64,000 nucleotides of DNA from Micromonospora sp045209745. GTDB lineage: Bacteria > Actinomycetota > Actinomycetes > Mycobacteriales > Micromonosporaceae. The notes beneath the pieces are model-generated. The model made no database searches, had not been told where the DNA came from, and saw only the letters and a list, made by a program, of their open reading frames with translations. A program made the translations under genes and the position numbers. Positions 1 to 10,894 of the stretch are shown piece after piece. Numbering within the stretch: position 1 is the first letter of the stretch; every line of letters begins with the position of its first letter. The DNA lies in contig NZ_CP109273.1 in assembly GCF_045209745.1 (NCBI RefSeq), positions 930,001 through 994,000 on the forward strand, in the 5' to 3' direction.

Positions 1-520
1 GTATTTAGGCTTACCAGGTGGTCCTGGCAGATTCACGGCAGATTTCAGGGGTCCGCCGCTACTCGGGAACACCCACAGAAGGTCAGCAACTTTCACCTAC
101 CGGACTTTCACCGTCTACGGTCAGCCATTCCAGACTGTTCGACTAGCCACTAACTTTGTAACTTCTCGAACAAGTGTCAGCTTGTTCAGCAGGGTCCCAC
201 AACCCCGACCACGCAACCCCTGACAGGTATCACACGCAGCCGGTTTAGCCTCGATCCGCTTTCGCTCGCCACTACTCACGGAATCACTAAATTGTTTTCT
301 CTTCCTGCGGGTACTGAGATGTTTCACTTCCCCGCGTTCCCTCCACACACCCTATGTGTTCAGGTGTGGGTGACACCACATGACTGGTGCCAGGTTTCCC
401 CATTCGGACACCCTGGGATCACAGCTTGGTTGACAGCTCCCCCAGGCCTATCGCGGCCTCCCACGTCCTTCATCGGCTCCTGGTGCCAAGGCATTCACCG
501 TTCGCCCTTGACAACTTGAC
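1..520 (-). rRNA. rrl: 23S ribosomal RNA, 5' part (cut by window edge)
   Basis: The reverse complement starts with the conserved 23S 5' end (GTCAAGTTGTCAAGGGCGAA, read down from about 520) and runs through domain I to the window edge. The exact 5' nucleotide is estimated from the conserved start. It follows the 16S gene on the same strand, as in a normal 16S-23S operon. Apparent protein frames inside it are not genes. Confidence 0.95.
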
Positions 521-2419
<1,899 letters not shown>

Positions 2420-2542
2420 AAAATTAGTTGAACAGCATCCTGACAACAAACAAATGTTGCCAAAGGAATCCCAACCAGCCAGACCCGAAGGCCCAACCAG
2501 TCCGGGGTATAAATCATAATTGGCACTGGCTTTTAAAGCACC

Positions 2543-2565
2543 CTGTTGAGTTCTCAAAGAACAAC
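2543..2565 (-). promoter_or_regulatory. rRNA leader boxA-like antitermination element
   Basis: On the minus strand, about 125 nt upstream of 16S, the sequence GTTGTTCTTTGAGAACTCAA matches the leader element found before 16S in many actinomycetes. It includes the TTCTTTGAGAACTCAA core associated with Nus-dependent antitermination and RNase III processing. The function is from family knowledge; the motif itself is clear. Confidence 0.75.
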
Positions 2566-2659
2566 CACACACCGATCAAAAGCCCCACCACAGTGGAACC
2601 CCATCCCGGGGCCTTCCGCGCTGCGTCCCCAACGCTTTCCAGCGCCAGGCACTTTTACT

Positions 2660-2688
2660 ACGTTACCCGCTCGTTTCCGCCGTGTCAA
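2660..2688 (-). promoter_or_regulatory. rRNA operon promoter
   Basis: The minus strand carries a perfect -35 box TTGACA (2683-2688), a 17-nt spacer and a -10 box TAACGT (2660-2665). This is a strong housekeeping sigma-factor promoter about 240 nt upstream of 16S. Other P sites may lie further upstream in 2690-3119, where I could not identify a second clear -35/-10 pair and see no gene. Confidence 0.75.
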
Positions 2689-3119
2689 ACCGATGTTTCG
2701 CGGTTCGTCATGCTTCACCCGATAATGCGGATATCATTACTCATCCGGTTCCACGATGACGCACGCCGTTACCGGCGGTCGTTTCTTTCGTGGGAAACCG
2801 CAGACCGGCCGATCACCGCTTCGCGGCTCTCCGCCCGGCTCCTGCCGGCTTCAGCACTCTACCCGGTCAGCTTCGCGTTCGCAACTCCGTATCCGGAGTG
2901 TTCCGCACCGCCCGATCCTCAGTCTCGCTCGGCGTTTCCGCCACGATCCTGGCGCCCGTTCTCGGCCGGTTTGTCCGGCCTCCCCCGTGCAGAGAGAAAG
3001 TTACGCGGACGGCCCGGAGAAGGCAAATCAGGGTTCATCACTGGTTTGGTCGACCGGCACCGGATGGTCCTCGGCGCAGCCGGCGACGCGGGCCCTTCGG
3101 ACGTGCCAGAGTGTCAGGC

Positions 3120-3344
3120 ATGGATGAGTACGGGCTCCGCGCCAGGGTGTTCGCCGAGGAGGCGCTGCTCGGCGTTCTCCTGCCGTTCTGGCAGGTGGTG
3201 ATCGGTGCGGTGGTGCTGGTCGTCCTGGTGCTCTCGGTGGGACGACTGGCCCGACGGGGTAAATCCCGGATGACCACCGCGCTGCTGGTCACCGCCGTGG
3301 CCATCGCCGGGTTCGCGGTGCTCGGTGTGCTGCTGCAGGGTTGA
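3120..3344 (+). CDS. small two-helix membrane protein, unknown function
   Basis: A 74-residue protein starting MDEYGLRARVF. It has two strongly hydrophobic stretches (about residues 27-43 and 54-72) separated by a short basic loop (RLARRGKSR), which fits a two-pass membrane protein. It is encoded just before the rRNA operon control region and stops 3 nt before the end of the convergent hydrolase gene. A GTG three codons earlier is another possible start and no strong ribosome binding site decides between them. I do not recognise the family. Confidence 0.6.
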   Translation: MDEYGLRARVFAEEALLGVLLPFWQVVIGAVVLVVLVLSVGRLARRGKSRMTTALLVTAVAIAGFAVLGVLLQG

Positions 3345-3347
3345 GGC

Positions 3348-4145
3348 TCAGAGCCGGCGGTTGGCCAGGCTCGGCAGCTCGGCCCGGACCACGGCGAGCC
3401 GATCGAGGTCCAGATCGACGACGGAAACTCCTGGGCCGTCCGGCAACTGGGTGAGGACCGTCCCCCACGGGTCGACCACCATGCTGCGCCCGAAGCAGGT
3501 GCGACCTGGCTCGTGATCGCCGCTCTGGCCAGCCGCCGCCACAAAGCACTGGTTCTCGATCGCCCGGGCCCGCAGCAGGACCTCCCAGTGATCCCGCCCG
3601 GTGTGCATCATGAATGCCGCCGGAACCACCAGCAGCTGTGCACCGCCATCGGTGGCCAGCAGCCGGTACAGCTCCGGGAAGCGCAGGTCGTAGCAGATCG
3701 ACAGGCCGACCCGCAGACCCTCGACATCCACCACTACCGGTTGAACCCCGGGCGCGACACTCGCCGACTCCCGGTAGGAGACCCGACCGGGGATCTCCAC
3801 GTCGTACAGATGGATCTTGCGGTAGCTGGCGGCCAGATTGCCGGAGCGGTCGAAGACCAGCGACGTGTTCCAGGTGTGCTCCGGGTCCGGGCCGGCCTCG
3901 TGGAACGAGCCGGCCACCAGCCAGATCCCGAGCCGCCGGGCGATCCCGGCGAAGAAGCTGCCAACCTCACCGTCCACGGGCTCCGGCTCGGGTAGCCCGG
4001 CGGCGGGACCGAGGTAGTCGACGTACTCCGGCAGGACGGCGAGGTCCGCGCCGCCAGCGGCGGCGCGTTCCAGCAGGACCTCCGCGGCGGCCAGGTTGGC
4101 CTTGCGGTCGTCCCGGGCGTTCAGCTGGCAGACGGCGACGCGCAT
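3348..4145 (-). CDS. carbon-nitrogen hydrolase (nitrilase superfamily)
   Basis: A 265-residue member of the nitrilase/omega-amidase superfamily, cytoplasmic enzymes that hydrolyse amide or nitrile C-N bonds. The Glu-Lys-Cys catalytic triad is visible: Glu40 in VLPEYV, Lys near 108 in YRKIHLYD, and Cys near 151 in SICYDLRFPELYR. The length is typical of the omega-amidase / Nit2-like branch. The start MRVAVCQLN is preferred over longer frames because a TACCCT box lies exactly 6 nt upstream, suggesting a leaderless mRNA. The substrate cannot be told from the sequence; a broken-down glutamine or ketoglutaramate role is common in relatives. Confidence 0.88.
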   Translation of the reverse strand: MRVAVCQLNARDDRKANLAAAEVLLERAAAGGADLAVLPEYVDYLGPAAGLPEPEPVDGEVGSFFAGIARRLGIWLVAGSFHEAGPDPEHTWNTSLVFDRSGNLAASYRKIHLYDVEIPGRVSYRESASVAPGVQPVVVDVEGLRVGLSICYDLRFPELYRLLATDGGAQLLVVPAAFMMHTGRDHWEVLLRARAIENQCFVAAAGQSGDHEPGRTCFGRSMVVDPWGTVLTQLPDGPGVSVVDLDLDRLAVVRAELPSLANRRL

Positions 4146-4151
4146 GAGCAC

Positions 4152-4157
4152 AGGGTA
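4152..4157 (-). promoter_or_regulatory. -10 box for leaderless hydrolase transcript
   Basis: TACCCT on the minus strand, 6 nt before the ATG at 4145. Position and sequence fit an actinobacterial -10 (TANNNT) whose transcript begins at the start codon. No -35 is evident. Confidence 0.45.
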
Positions 4158-4431
4158 CGGCCGGAAGGGCCGGAAAGAGCGCATTGGCGGGCGCCGTCGA
4201 GCAGACCGGCGACCGCCACCCAGCCCAGCACCCGTCGCCGAGCCGCAACCGCAGCCCGGTGCCGACGGCCAGCGCGAGGCCGAACGCGATCGAGCTGGCT
4301 CGGACCGCCGTCACCGGCCACCTGCCGGCGCACTCGTCGGCCTGGCCAGCACACCGTCGGGCGAATGGGACCGCCGAACGCGTTCACGCCGGCCGCGTCA
4401 GGACTGAGCGACCGGCGTGACACGGGCAGGA

Positions 4432-5727
4432 TCAGGCCGACTTCTCCTCGCGGTCCCGCCGGGCCCGACGCCCGGTGAACTCGCGCGGAACGATCGTCGG
4501 GTTGACGTTCTCCAGGACCACCTCGCGGGTGATCAACACCCGGGCGGCGTCGGGGTTGCTCGGCACCTCATACATCGCGGAGAGCAGAACCTCCTCGATG
4601 ATGGCCCGCAGGCCACGGGCACCGGTGCCCCGCAGCATCGCCTGGTCGGCGATCGCCTCCAGAGCCGGCTCGTCGAACTCCAGCTCCACGCCGTCCAGCT
4701 CGAAGAGCCGCTGGTATTGCCGGACCAGGGCATTGCGCGGCTCGGTGAGGATGCGCACGAGGGCGTTCCGGTCCAGACTGCGCACGTTGGTGATCACCGG
4801 CAGTCGGCCGACGAACTCGGGGATCAGCCCGAACTTGAGCATGTCTTCCGGCATGACCCGGCTGAAGATGTCATCGGTCGACCGTTCGGAGACCGACCGG
4901 AGCCGGGCACCGAAACCGGTGCCGCCCTGACCGGTGCGGGACTCGATGATCTGATCGAGGCCGGCGAAGGCGCCACCACAGATGAACAGCACGTTGGTGG
5001 TGTCGATCTGGATGAACTCCTGGTGCGGGTGCTTGCGCCCGCCCTGCGGTGGCACGTTGGCCACCGTGCCTTCGAGCATCTTGAGCAGGGCCTGCTGCAC
5101 GCCCTCACCGGAGACGTCCCGCGTGATCGACGGGTTCTCCGACTTACGGGCGATCTTGTCGACCTCGTCGATGTAGATGATGCCGGTCTCGGCGCGCTTG
5201 ATGTCGTAGTCGGCGGCCTGGATCAGCTTGAGGAGGATGTTTTCCACGTCCTCGCCGACGTAGCCCGCCTCGGTCAGCGCGGTGGCATCAGCGATGGCGA
5301 ACGGCACGTTCAACATCCGCGCGAGGGTCTGCGCGAGGTGGGTCTTGCCGCACCCCGTCGGGCCGAGCAGCAGGATGTTGGACTTGGCCAGCTCGACGGC
5401 GTCACTGCCGGAGCCCGGCGCATTGGCCGCCTCTGCCTGGATCCGCTTGTAGTGGTTGTAGACCGCGACGGCGAGCGCCTTCTTGGCCTGGTCCTGTCCC
5501 ACCACGTAGTTGTCGAGGAACTGGCAGATCTCCATCGGCTTGGGAAGCTCTTCCCACTTCACCTCGCCGGACTCGGCCAACTCCTCTTCGATGATCTCGT
5601 TGCAGAGATCGATGCACTCGTCGCAGATGTAGACCCCAGGGCCCGCGATGAGTTTCTTGACCTGCTTCTGCGACTTGCCGCAGAAGGAGCATTTCAGTAG
5701 GTCGCCGCCGTCACCGATCCGTGCCAC
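4432..5727 (-). CDS. clpX: ATP-dependent Clp protease ATP-binding subunit ClpX
   Basis: A 431-residue AAA+ unfoldase that recognises tagged substrates and threads them into ClpP. The N-terminal zinc-binding domain has Cys13, Cys16, Cys35 and Cys38. Walker A is GPTGCGKT (122-129) and Walker B is in IIYIDEVDKIAR. The C-terminal small domain is complete, so the gene looks intact and of usual length. The clpP1-clpP2 pair lies about 210 nt upstream on the same strand, but a strong terminator hairpin between them suggests separate transcription. Confidence 0.97.
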   Translation of the reverse strand: MARIGDGGDLLKCSFCGKSQKQVKKLIAGPGVYICDECIDLCNEIIEEELAESGEVKWEELPKPMEICQFLDNYVVGQDQAKKALAVAVYNHYKRIQAEAANAPGSGSDAVELAKSNILLLGPTGCGKTHLAQTLARMLNVPFAIADATALTEAGYVGEDVENILLKLIQAADYDIKRAETGIIYIDEVDKIARKSENPSITRDVSGEGVQQALLKMLEGTVANVPPQGGRKHPHQEFIQIDTTNVLFICGGAFAGLDQIIESRTGQGGTGFGARLRSVSERSTDDIFSRVMPEDMLKFGLIPEFVGRLPVITNVRSLDRNALVRILTEPRNALVRQYQRLFELDGVELEFDEPALEAIADQAMLRGTGARGLRAIIEEVLLSAMYEVPSNPDAARVLITREVVLENVNPTIVPREFTGRRARRDREEKSA

Positions 5728-5883
5728 CTACGTTCTCCCTGCACTCATCGGCCGGAGACCCGGCCCTGACCTGCGGGCGCTGCGCGCCGCCCGGCTTAGT
5801 TCACCCCGCCGGCCAACCGGCGAAGCGGTACGGACCCGACGTTACCCGCTGGCGGGGCATTCTCCGACCCCCAAAACGGGTGT

Positions 5884-5926
5884 GTCAGAGGTCGGCCGGG
5901 AACGCGTGCCCCGGCCAACCTCTGAC
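5884..5926 (-). terminator. hairpin terminator after clpP2
   Basis: A 17-bp stem with one mismatch (GTCAGAGGTCGGCCGGG at 5884-5900 pairing with 5910-5926) around a 9-nt loop, starting 11 nt past the clpP2 stop. There is no T-tract, as is usual in GC-rich actinomycetes. Confidence 0.75.
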
Positions 5927-5936
5927 CCGGTATTGC

Positions 5937-6599
5937 TCAGCTGGCGGCGTGGGTCGCCAGCAGACCCTTCTTGCGGCTGGTCAGGATCGTGTCGACCAGC
6001 CCGTACTCCTTGGACTCCTCGGCCGTCATGATCTTGTCACGGTCGATGTCCTTGCGAACCTGCTCGATGGGGCGGTTGCAGTGGCGGGACAGCATGTCCT
6101 CCAGCTGCGTACGCATCCGCAGGATCTCCCGGGCCTGGATCTCGATGTCCGAGCCCTGCCCGTAGCCGCCCTCGGTGGCCGGCTGGTGGATGATGATCCG
6201 CGAGTTCGGAAGAGCCATCCGCTTACCCGCGGTGCCCGCCGACAGCAGCACCGCTGCCGCGCTGGCGGCCTGCCCGAGGCAGACCGTCTGGATGTCCGGG
6301 CGGACGTACTGCATGGTGTCGTAGATCGCCGTCATCGCGGTGAACGAGCCACCCGGCGAGTTGATGTACATGATGATGTCGCGGTCCGGATCGGTGCCCT
6401 CGAGCGTCAGCAGCTGGGCCATCACGTCGTTGGCCGACGCGTCGTCCACCTGGACGCCGAGGAAGATGATCCGGTCCTCGAAGAGCTTGTTGTACGGGTT
6501 CGACTCCTTGACCCCGTACGACGTGCGCTCGACGAACGACGGCAGCACGTAACGGTTGTGCACGGCCGCGAACTGGGGCGGCAAGCTCAGATCGGTCAT
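5937..6599 (-). CDS. clpP2: ATP-dependent Clp protease proteolytic subunit (second of pair)
   Basis: A 220-residue serine peptidase of the ClpP family, which forms the proteolytic barrel used by ClpX and ClpC. The nucleophile is Ser113 in GQAASAA and the catalytic His is His138 in RIIIHQP; the N-terminal propeptide-like extension (about 30 residues) is longer than in its neighbour. It begins 10 nt after clpP1 ends, so the two form an operon. In actinobacteria the functional tetradecamer is usually one ClpP1 ring plus one ClpP2 ring. The numbering 1/2 follows gene order. Confidence 0.95.
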   Translation of the reverse strand: MTDLSLPPQFAAVHNRYVLPSFVERTSYGVKESNPYNKLFEDRIIFLGVQVDDASANDVMAQLLTLEGTDPDRDIIMYINSPGGSFTAMTAIYDTMQYVRPDIQTVCLGQAASAAAVLLSAGTAGKRMALPNSRIIIHQPATEGGYGQGSDIEIQAREILRMRTQLEDMLSRHCNRPIEQVRKDIDRDKIMTAEESKEYGLVDTILTSRKKGLLATHAAS

Positions 6600-6609
6600 C
6601 GTCAGCTCC

Positions 6610-7251
6610 TCAGCTCAGGGTCCCGGCGCCATCCGGAACCTGAGCGGCTCCGATGATCACCTTGTCGATGAAGCCGTAGTCCATGGCCTCCTGGGCGGTG
6701 AACCAACGGTCCCGGTCCGAGTCCGCCTCGATCTGCGACTGGGCTTGGCCGGTGTGGTGCGCGACCCGCTCCTGGAACATCCGCTTCGTGTAGAGCATCT
6801 GCTCCGCCTGGATGGCGATGTCGGATGCCGTGCCACCCAGACCACCGGACGGCTGGTGCATCATGATCCGGGCGTGGGGCAGGGCGTACCGCTTGCCCTT
6901 GGTACCCGCGCAGAGCAGCAGCTGGCCCATCGAGGCCGCCATGCCCATCGCCACGGTCGACACGTCGTTGTCGATGAACTGCATCGTGTCGTAGATCGCC
7001 ATGCCGGAGTAGACCGAGCCACCCGGCGAGTTGATCCACAGATTGATGTCGCGGTCCGGGTCCTCCGCGGCGAGCAGCAGCAGCTGCGCGCAGATGCGGT
7101 TGGCGACCTGGTCGGTCACCTCGCTGCCCAGGAAGATGATGCGTTCCTTGAGCAACCGGTTGTAGACCGAGTCGTCGAGGTTGCCAATGGTGTCGCCACC
7201 TCGGGCATCAATCGCCCGGAGCGGCTTCGCTGGGATGTGCATGTCGGTCAT
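6610..7251 (-). CDS. clpP1: ATP-dependent Clp protease proteolytic subunit (first of pair)
   Basis: A 213-residue ClpP paralogue. The catalytic Ser is Ser107 in MGMAASMGQ and His132 lies in RIMMHQPSGG; the helix-forming Asp lies in the C-terminal half. It is the upstream gene of the clpP1-clpP2 operon and differs from ClpP2 around the active site (MGQLLLCAG versus AAVLLSAG). This suggests a heteromeric protease as known in mycobacteria and streptomycetes. The trigger factor gene lies upstream, separated by a terminator hairpin. Confidence 0.95.
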   Translation of the reverse strand: MTDMHIPAKPLRAIDARGGDTIGNLDDSVYNRLLKERIIFLGSEVTDQVANRICAQLLLLAAEDPDRDINLWINSPGGSVYSGMAIYDTMQFIDNDVSTVAMGMAASMGQLLLCAGTKGKRYALPHARIMMHQPSGGLGGTASDIAIQAEQMLYTKRMFQERVAHHTGQAQSQIEADSDRDRWFTAQEAMDYGFIDKVIIGAAQVPDGAGTLS

Positions 7252-7397
7252 GGCAGCCCTTCGCTCTCCGTACCGTCTTTCCCGACACTAACCGCTGTAC
7301 CGGGCGGCAGAGTCCCGGTCGGGGCACTGTTCGCTCTCAGCGCAGCTGTGTCGGGCGTACCCGCGGCGCGGGCTCCGGGCGTACCCCGGAAAGGATT

Positions 7398-7434
7398 CGG
7401 CCGCCGTCCACCGCAGAGCGGCGGACGGCGGCCG
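7398..7434 (-). terminator. hairpin terminator after tig
   Basis: A 17-bp stem with one mismatch (7398-7414 with 7418-7434, arm CGGCCGCCGTCCACCGC) and a 3-nt loop, 11 nt beyond the trigger factor stop codon. Confidence 0.75.
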
Positions 7435-7444
7435 CACCCGACGG

Positions 7445-8785
7445 TCAGTGGTTGTGCTCGGCCTCGTTGGCAGCACGCAGCGCGTCGAGGGTGACCTCGT
7501 TGCCGGCCGAGTCTTTGATCTTGATCCGCTCCATGACGGCCGCGAGCGCCTTGCCCCGCCGCACATCGCCGAAGACCGCGGCGGCTGCGCCGGAGCGCAC
7601 CAGCTGGTCGTAGTACTGCTGAGGGGCCATCCCTGCGCGCTGCGCCCGGTGCACGATCTCGTGCCCGAACTCGTCGTCGGAGACCTGCACGTCCTCCGCG
7701 TCGGCCAGCGTGTCCAGCAGAAGCTGGACCTTCACGCCCTCGGTCGCCGCCTCGGCCAGCTCGGCGTCGATCTGCTCCTCGGTCTTGTCCTCGGCGGCGA
7801 GGTATTCCTCCATCGAGGCGCCGATCCGCTCCAGCTGGTCGACCATCGCCTGCTTGCGGCTCTCGACCTCCTCGCGGACGACACCCTCGGGGGCCGGAAT
7901 CTCGGCGGCCTCGACCAGCTGCGCGAGCGCCTTGTCGCGAGCGGCGTAGATCTGCTCGACCTGCTTGCCCTGGGTGACCCGCGCCCGCAGATCGCCGCGC
8001 AGCTCCTCGATCGTGTCGAACTCGCTCGCCATCTGGGCGAACTCGTCGTCCAGCTCGGGCAGCTCCTTCTCCTTGACCGTGCGCACGGTCACCGCCACCT
8101 CGGCGTCCCGACCGGCGAAGTCGCCGCCGACCAGCTGGGTGGTGAAGGTGGTGTCCTCGCCAGCGGCGAGGCCGACCACGGCCTCGTCGAGGCCAGGGAG
8201 GAGCTGCTTGCTGCCCACCTCGTGGGAGATGTTGCTCGCCTGGCCGCCCGGCACGTCCTCGCCGTCGACGGTGGCGTTCAGGTCGATCTGGACGTAGTCG
8301 CCCTCGGCGGCGGCCCGCTCGACGGTCTTGAGGGTCGCGAAACGCTCCCGCAGGTTCTTCACCTGCTCGTCGATCTCACTCTCGTCGATCTGCAGCTCGT
8401 CGACGGTCACCTCGATGGTGGTCGCGTCCGGGATGGTGATCTCCGGACGAACGTCGACCTCAGCGGTGAAGTTCAGCGAGTCACCGTCGTTGAACTCGGT
8501 GATCTCGACCTCAGGGCGCCCCAGCGTCTTCAGGTCGTGCTCGCGTACCGCGGCGAGGATGTTCTCCGGGATGGCCTCCTGGACCGCCTCATTGAGGACG
8601 GTGCCCCGGCCCACCCGCTGGTCGATCACCGCGGTCGGCACCTTGCCCCGGCGGAAGCCCGGAACCTGGACCTGCGAACCGATCTCCCGGTACGCCTTCT
8701 TGAGGCTCGGCTCGAGCTCGACGAACGGCACCTCGATGGCGAGCCGCACGCGCGTCGGGCTCAGAGTCTCGACGGTGCTCTTCAC
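7445..8785 (-). CDS. tig: trigger factor, ribosome-associated chaperone and prolyl isomerase
   Basis: A 446-residue chaperone that binds nascent chains at the ribosome exit. The N-terminal ribosome-binding domain carries the signature FRRGKVP (around residues 43-49). An FKBP-type isomerase domain follows (about 155-245; EGDYVQIDLNATVDGEDV), then the long helical C-terminal substrate-binding domain. The C-terminus is short and His/Glu-rich (NEAEHNH). Its position immediately upstream of clpP1-clpP2-clpX is a widespread arrangement. tRNA-Pro lies upstream on the same strand. Confidence 0.96.
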   Translation of the reverse strand: MKSTVETLSPTRVRLAIEVPFVELEPSLKKAYREIGSQVQVPGFRRGKVPTAVIDQRVGRGTVLNEAVQEAIPENILAAVREHDLKTLGRPEVEITEFNDGDSLNFTAEVDVRPEITIPDATTIEVTVDELQIDESEIDEQVKNLRERFATLKTVERAAAEGDYVQIDLNATVDGEDVPGGQASNISHEVGSKQLLPGLDEAVVGLAAGEDTTFTTQLVGGDFAGRDAEVAVTVRTVKEKELPELDDEFAQMASEFDTIEELRGDLRARVTQGKQVEQIYAARDKALAQLVEAAEIPAPEGVVREEVESRKQAMVDQLERIGASMEEYLAAEDKTEEQIDAELAEAATEGVKVQLLLDTLADAEDVQVSDDEFGHEIVHRAQRAGMAPQQYYDQLVRSGAAAAVFGDVRRGKALAAVMERIKIKDSAGNEVTLDALRAANEAEHNH

Positions 8786-8923
8786 AGGCGTACTCCTTGA
8801 CGGATCTCAGTTGAGTCTGGGCGTGATTCAGCCCATCGAGTGTAGGTGAGCCGGCCTGACGCACCGGCAACGCCCGGGGACCGCACTGGGCGGCACCCGG
8901 GGCGACGCGGCCGCGGACGACAG

Positions 8924-8997
8924 TCGGGGTGGCGGGATTTGAACCCACGGCCCCTCGCTCCCAAAGCGAGTGCGCTACCAAGCTGCGCCACACCCCG
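8924..8997 (-). tRNA. tRNA-Pro (anticodon TGG)
   Basis: A complete 74-nt cloverleaf on the minus strand: acceptor CGGGGTG/CACCCCG with discriminator A, anticodon stem CTCGC/GCGAG, loop TTTGGGA (anticodon TGG) and T-loop TTCAAAT. CCA is not encoded. It lies about 140 nt upstream of tig in the same direction. Confidence 0.95.
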
Positions 8998-9218
8998 TGG
9001 CGACGAGCAGTCTATGCCGTCGCCGCGCCTCAGGCGGTGCCGGGGCATCCCCCACCCGGACAAAGCCCTCAAAACCCCCCGTACCGCCCCACCGCGCAAG
9101 GGCCAGCGTTGCGACGCGGCGCCGGGGACGACGCGGCACCGCGGGGCGGTGGCGCGGTTACACGTCGGGCACGAGCATTGGGTACGCTGTCTGCGCGCCC
9201 CGTGTGAGCGGGGTGCAC

Positions 9219-9292
9219 GCGGGCGTAGCTCAATGGTAGAGCTTCAGTCTTCCAAACTGACTACGCGAGTTCGATTCTCGTCGCCCGCTCCA
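9219..9292 (+). tRNA. tRNA-Gly (anticodon TCC), CCA encoded
   Basis: A complete cloverleaf: acceptor GCGGGCG/CGCCCGC, D-arm AGCTCAATGGTAGAGC, anticodon loop with TCC, T-loop TTCGATT, discriminator T and an encoded CCA (9290-9292). A hairpin follows directly, so it is probably transcribed alone. The stretch between the two tRNA genes (8998-9218) holds no gene that I can support. Confidence 0.95.
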
Positions 9293-9299
9293 CGCATGA

Positions 9300-9337
9300 A
9301 GGCCCAGGTAGACCGCACAATCGCGGCACCTGGGCCT
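9300..9337 (+). terminator. hairpin terminator after tRNA-Gly
   Basis: A 10-bp perfect stem, AGGCCCAGGT (9300-9309) with ACCTGGGCCT (9328-9337). The 18-nt loop contains a further short CCGC/GCGG stem. It begins 8 nt after the tRNA. Confidence 0.65.
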
Positions 9338-9406
9338 CTCCACTTCTCCCCGAGTGTTGGCGCCGTCCACGATTCTCTTCCAATCCCCGCAGCCGGCCGT
9401 ATGCGG

Positions 9407-10093
9407 TCAGCGTGGGACGTACTCGTCTGCAGAGTGGACCAACAGGCGGAAGCCCATCGGCACCCGCTGGTGACGAGGCAGGCCGAGCACTTCGTAGTCG
9501 ACCGCGAGATCATCGAAGGTGACCCCTGATCCGGAAGCCATCGCCACGTCCGGGATCGTGATCGTGACGAAGACCGGCAGCTCCATGCCCGCAGCTACCC
9601 TGATCGAGCTGAACGGGACCGCCGCAGCAGGGTCAAACACGACGGCACTGGCCTTCTCAGGATGGTTTACCGCCAGCCGGGCGATCTTGAACACCTGCTG
9701 ATCGACGGGATCATCATTGATGCCCGTGATCGTCACCGGCCATGGACCGGGATTGCGGATGGACGCGCCGAACGTGACCTGCCTTCCCGGATCGATGGCG
9801 AATCGCACGTCCGTCCTTGACCCTTCCGTGCGGGACTCGGCGTCAGCCCCGTGCCACCACGCGCTGCCGTGATCGAGGCGATGGCCGATCGTGGCCGACA
9901 GGTACGCAGCGCGCAGTGCGATAGCCAGCATCGCGGCGACCCGGAGCCGCAAACGACGCGCGACAGACGGCGTCTGCGAGGGACGAGCATCGGGCACGGC
10001 AAGTCGGCGGCGCGGTCCTCGTGTGGGAATGCCCACCCTGGCGGCTGGAGGATCCGCGACGGCCGGCACGGCGGGCCGGAGCGGCAACGTCAT
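9407..10093 (-). CDS. membrane-anchored protein with extracellular beta-type domain, unknown
   Basis: A 228-residue protein. After a Pro/Arg-rich cytoplasmic tail (residues 1-50) there is one hydrophobic segment (MLAIALRAAYLSATI). The outside domain of about 150 residues reads like a beta-sandwich, with ASIRNPGPWPVTITGI and VFVTITIPDVAMASG. This layout resembles single-pass actinobacterial surface proteins of unknown role. The start at 10093 is chosen because a TAGCGT box lies 8 nt upstream; the frame stays open further upstream but that part is Arg-rich and unprotein-like. It is divergent to the immunity-like gene. Confidence 0.65.
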   Translation of the reverse strand: MTLPLRPAVPAVADPPAARVGIPTRGPRRRLAVPDARPSQTPSVARRLRLRVAAMLAIALRAAYLSATIGHRLDHGSAWWHGADAESRTEGSRTDVRFAIDPGRQVTFGASIRNPGPWPVTITGINDDPVDQQVFKIARLAVNHPEKASAVVFDPAAAVPFSSIRVAAGMELPVFVTITIPDVAMASGSGVTFDDLAVDYEVLGLPRHQRVPMGFRLLVHSADEYVPR

Positions 10094-10372
10094 GGCAGCG
10101 CACGCTATAGCGCACATTCGCCCGGCGGTGCCCGCCCCAACCGGGGTTCTGCTGGCGTTTCGATCGTCGTGCCCGTTGCCTGCCCTGGGCGCGGGACCCG
10201 AGAGGTAGCGGCCGTGGACGTTGCGCGACATGTCGTTGCTGGCTGGCACACTCCGGCGCATGGGCGGAAGTGTTAGCCGGTGCCGCACGCCTTGCCGCCG
10301 AACATGGCCTTGTCTGCTGCGATCCGCGTGGGTCACGAGCTGCTCTGGCCCCTTGAGAGGGAGCGCCCAACC

Positions 10373-10888
10373 ATGATCCTGCCGAAGGTGCGGGACCCTC
10401 GCTTCACCACGCTCCGCCGCGGTGGAACCCTCACTGATTCGCATCATCGTCTCCTCGCACTGTGGGCGGCGTCGTGCGCGGAGCACGTCCTTCACCTGTT
10501 CGAGTCGGTTCAGCCTGCGGACCGACGACCACGTAAAGCGATCGAGCACGCCCGCGCCTGGGTGCGCGGTGAGGTCACGATGATGCAGGCTCGCGCGGCG
10601 GGCGGCCATGCGATGGGCGCGGCCAGAGACCTGCGTGGGGCAGCACGGCACGCCGCGTACGCCGCTGGCCAGGCGGGGGCCGTCGCACACGTCGCCGCAC
10701 ACGAACTCGGTGCGGCCGCCTATGCGATCAAGGCCGCACGTGCTGCCGCGCCGGAAGGCGAGAGCGATGCCGCAGGGCGATTCGAGTGCCGGTGGCAGCG
10801 CGACCAGCTCCCGGAGGAGATTCGCGAGTTGGTACTCGATGACCAACGGTTGCGGAACGACATCTGCTGGTCAGTGTTCGACTGCTGA
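10373..10888 (+). CDS. putative immunity protein (Imm5-like)
   Basis: A 171-residue, Ala- and His-rich helical protein. It opens with a PRFTTLRRGGTLTDSHHRLLALWAA segment, then CAEHVLHLFE, IEHARAWVRGE and repeated Ala-rich helices, all characteristic of the Imm5-like putative immunity family known from polymorphic toxin loci. ATG 10373 is preferred to an upstream in-frame ATG because GAGAGGGAG precedes it at good distance. No cognate toxin is visible next to it, so it is an orphan immunity gene or has another role. The next gene starts 7 nt after its stop. Confidence 0.65.
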   Translation: MILPKVRDPRFTTLRRGGTLTDSHHRLLALWAASCAEHVLHLFESVQPADRRPRKAIEHARAWVRGEVTMMQARAAGGHAMGAARDLRGAARHAAYAAGQAGAVAHVAAHELGAAAYAIKAARAAAPEGESDAAGRFECRWQRDQLPEEIRELVLDDQRLRNDICWSVFDC

Positions 10889-10894
10889 ACGGGC

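Noticed and set aside
4146..4431. Small minus-strand frames with a hydrophobic stretch (FGLALAVGTG) between clpX and the hydrolase
   Set aside because: Frames on both strands overlap, none has a start signal, and composition is shadow-like. A gene remnant is possible but not supportable.
10094..10846. Upstream extension of the 9407-10093 gene to 10846
   Set aside because: It overlaps the immunity-like gene in antisense and reads as Arg-rich shadow; a promoter-like box supports the shorter start.
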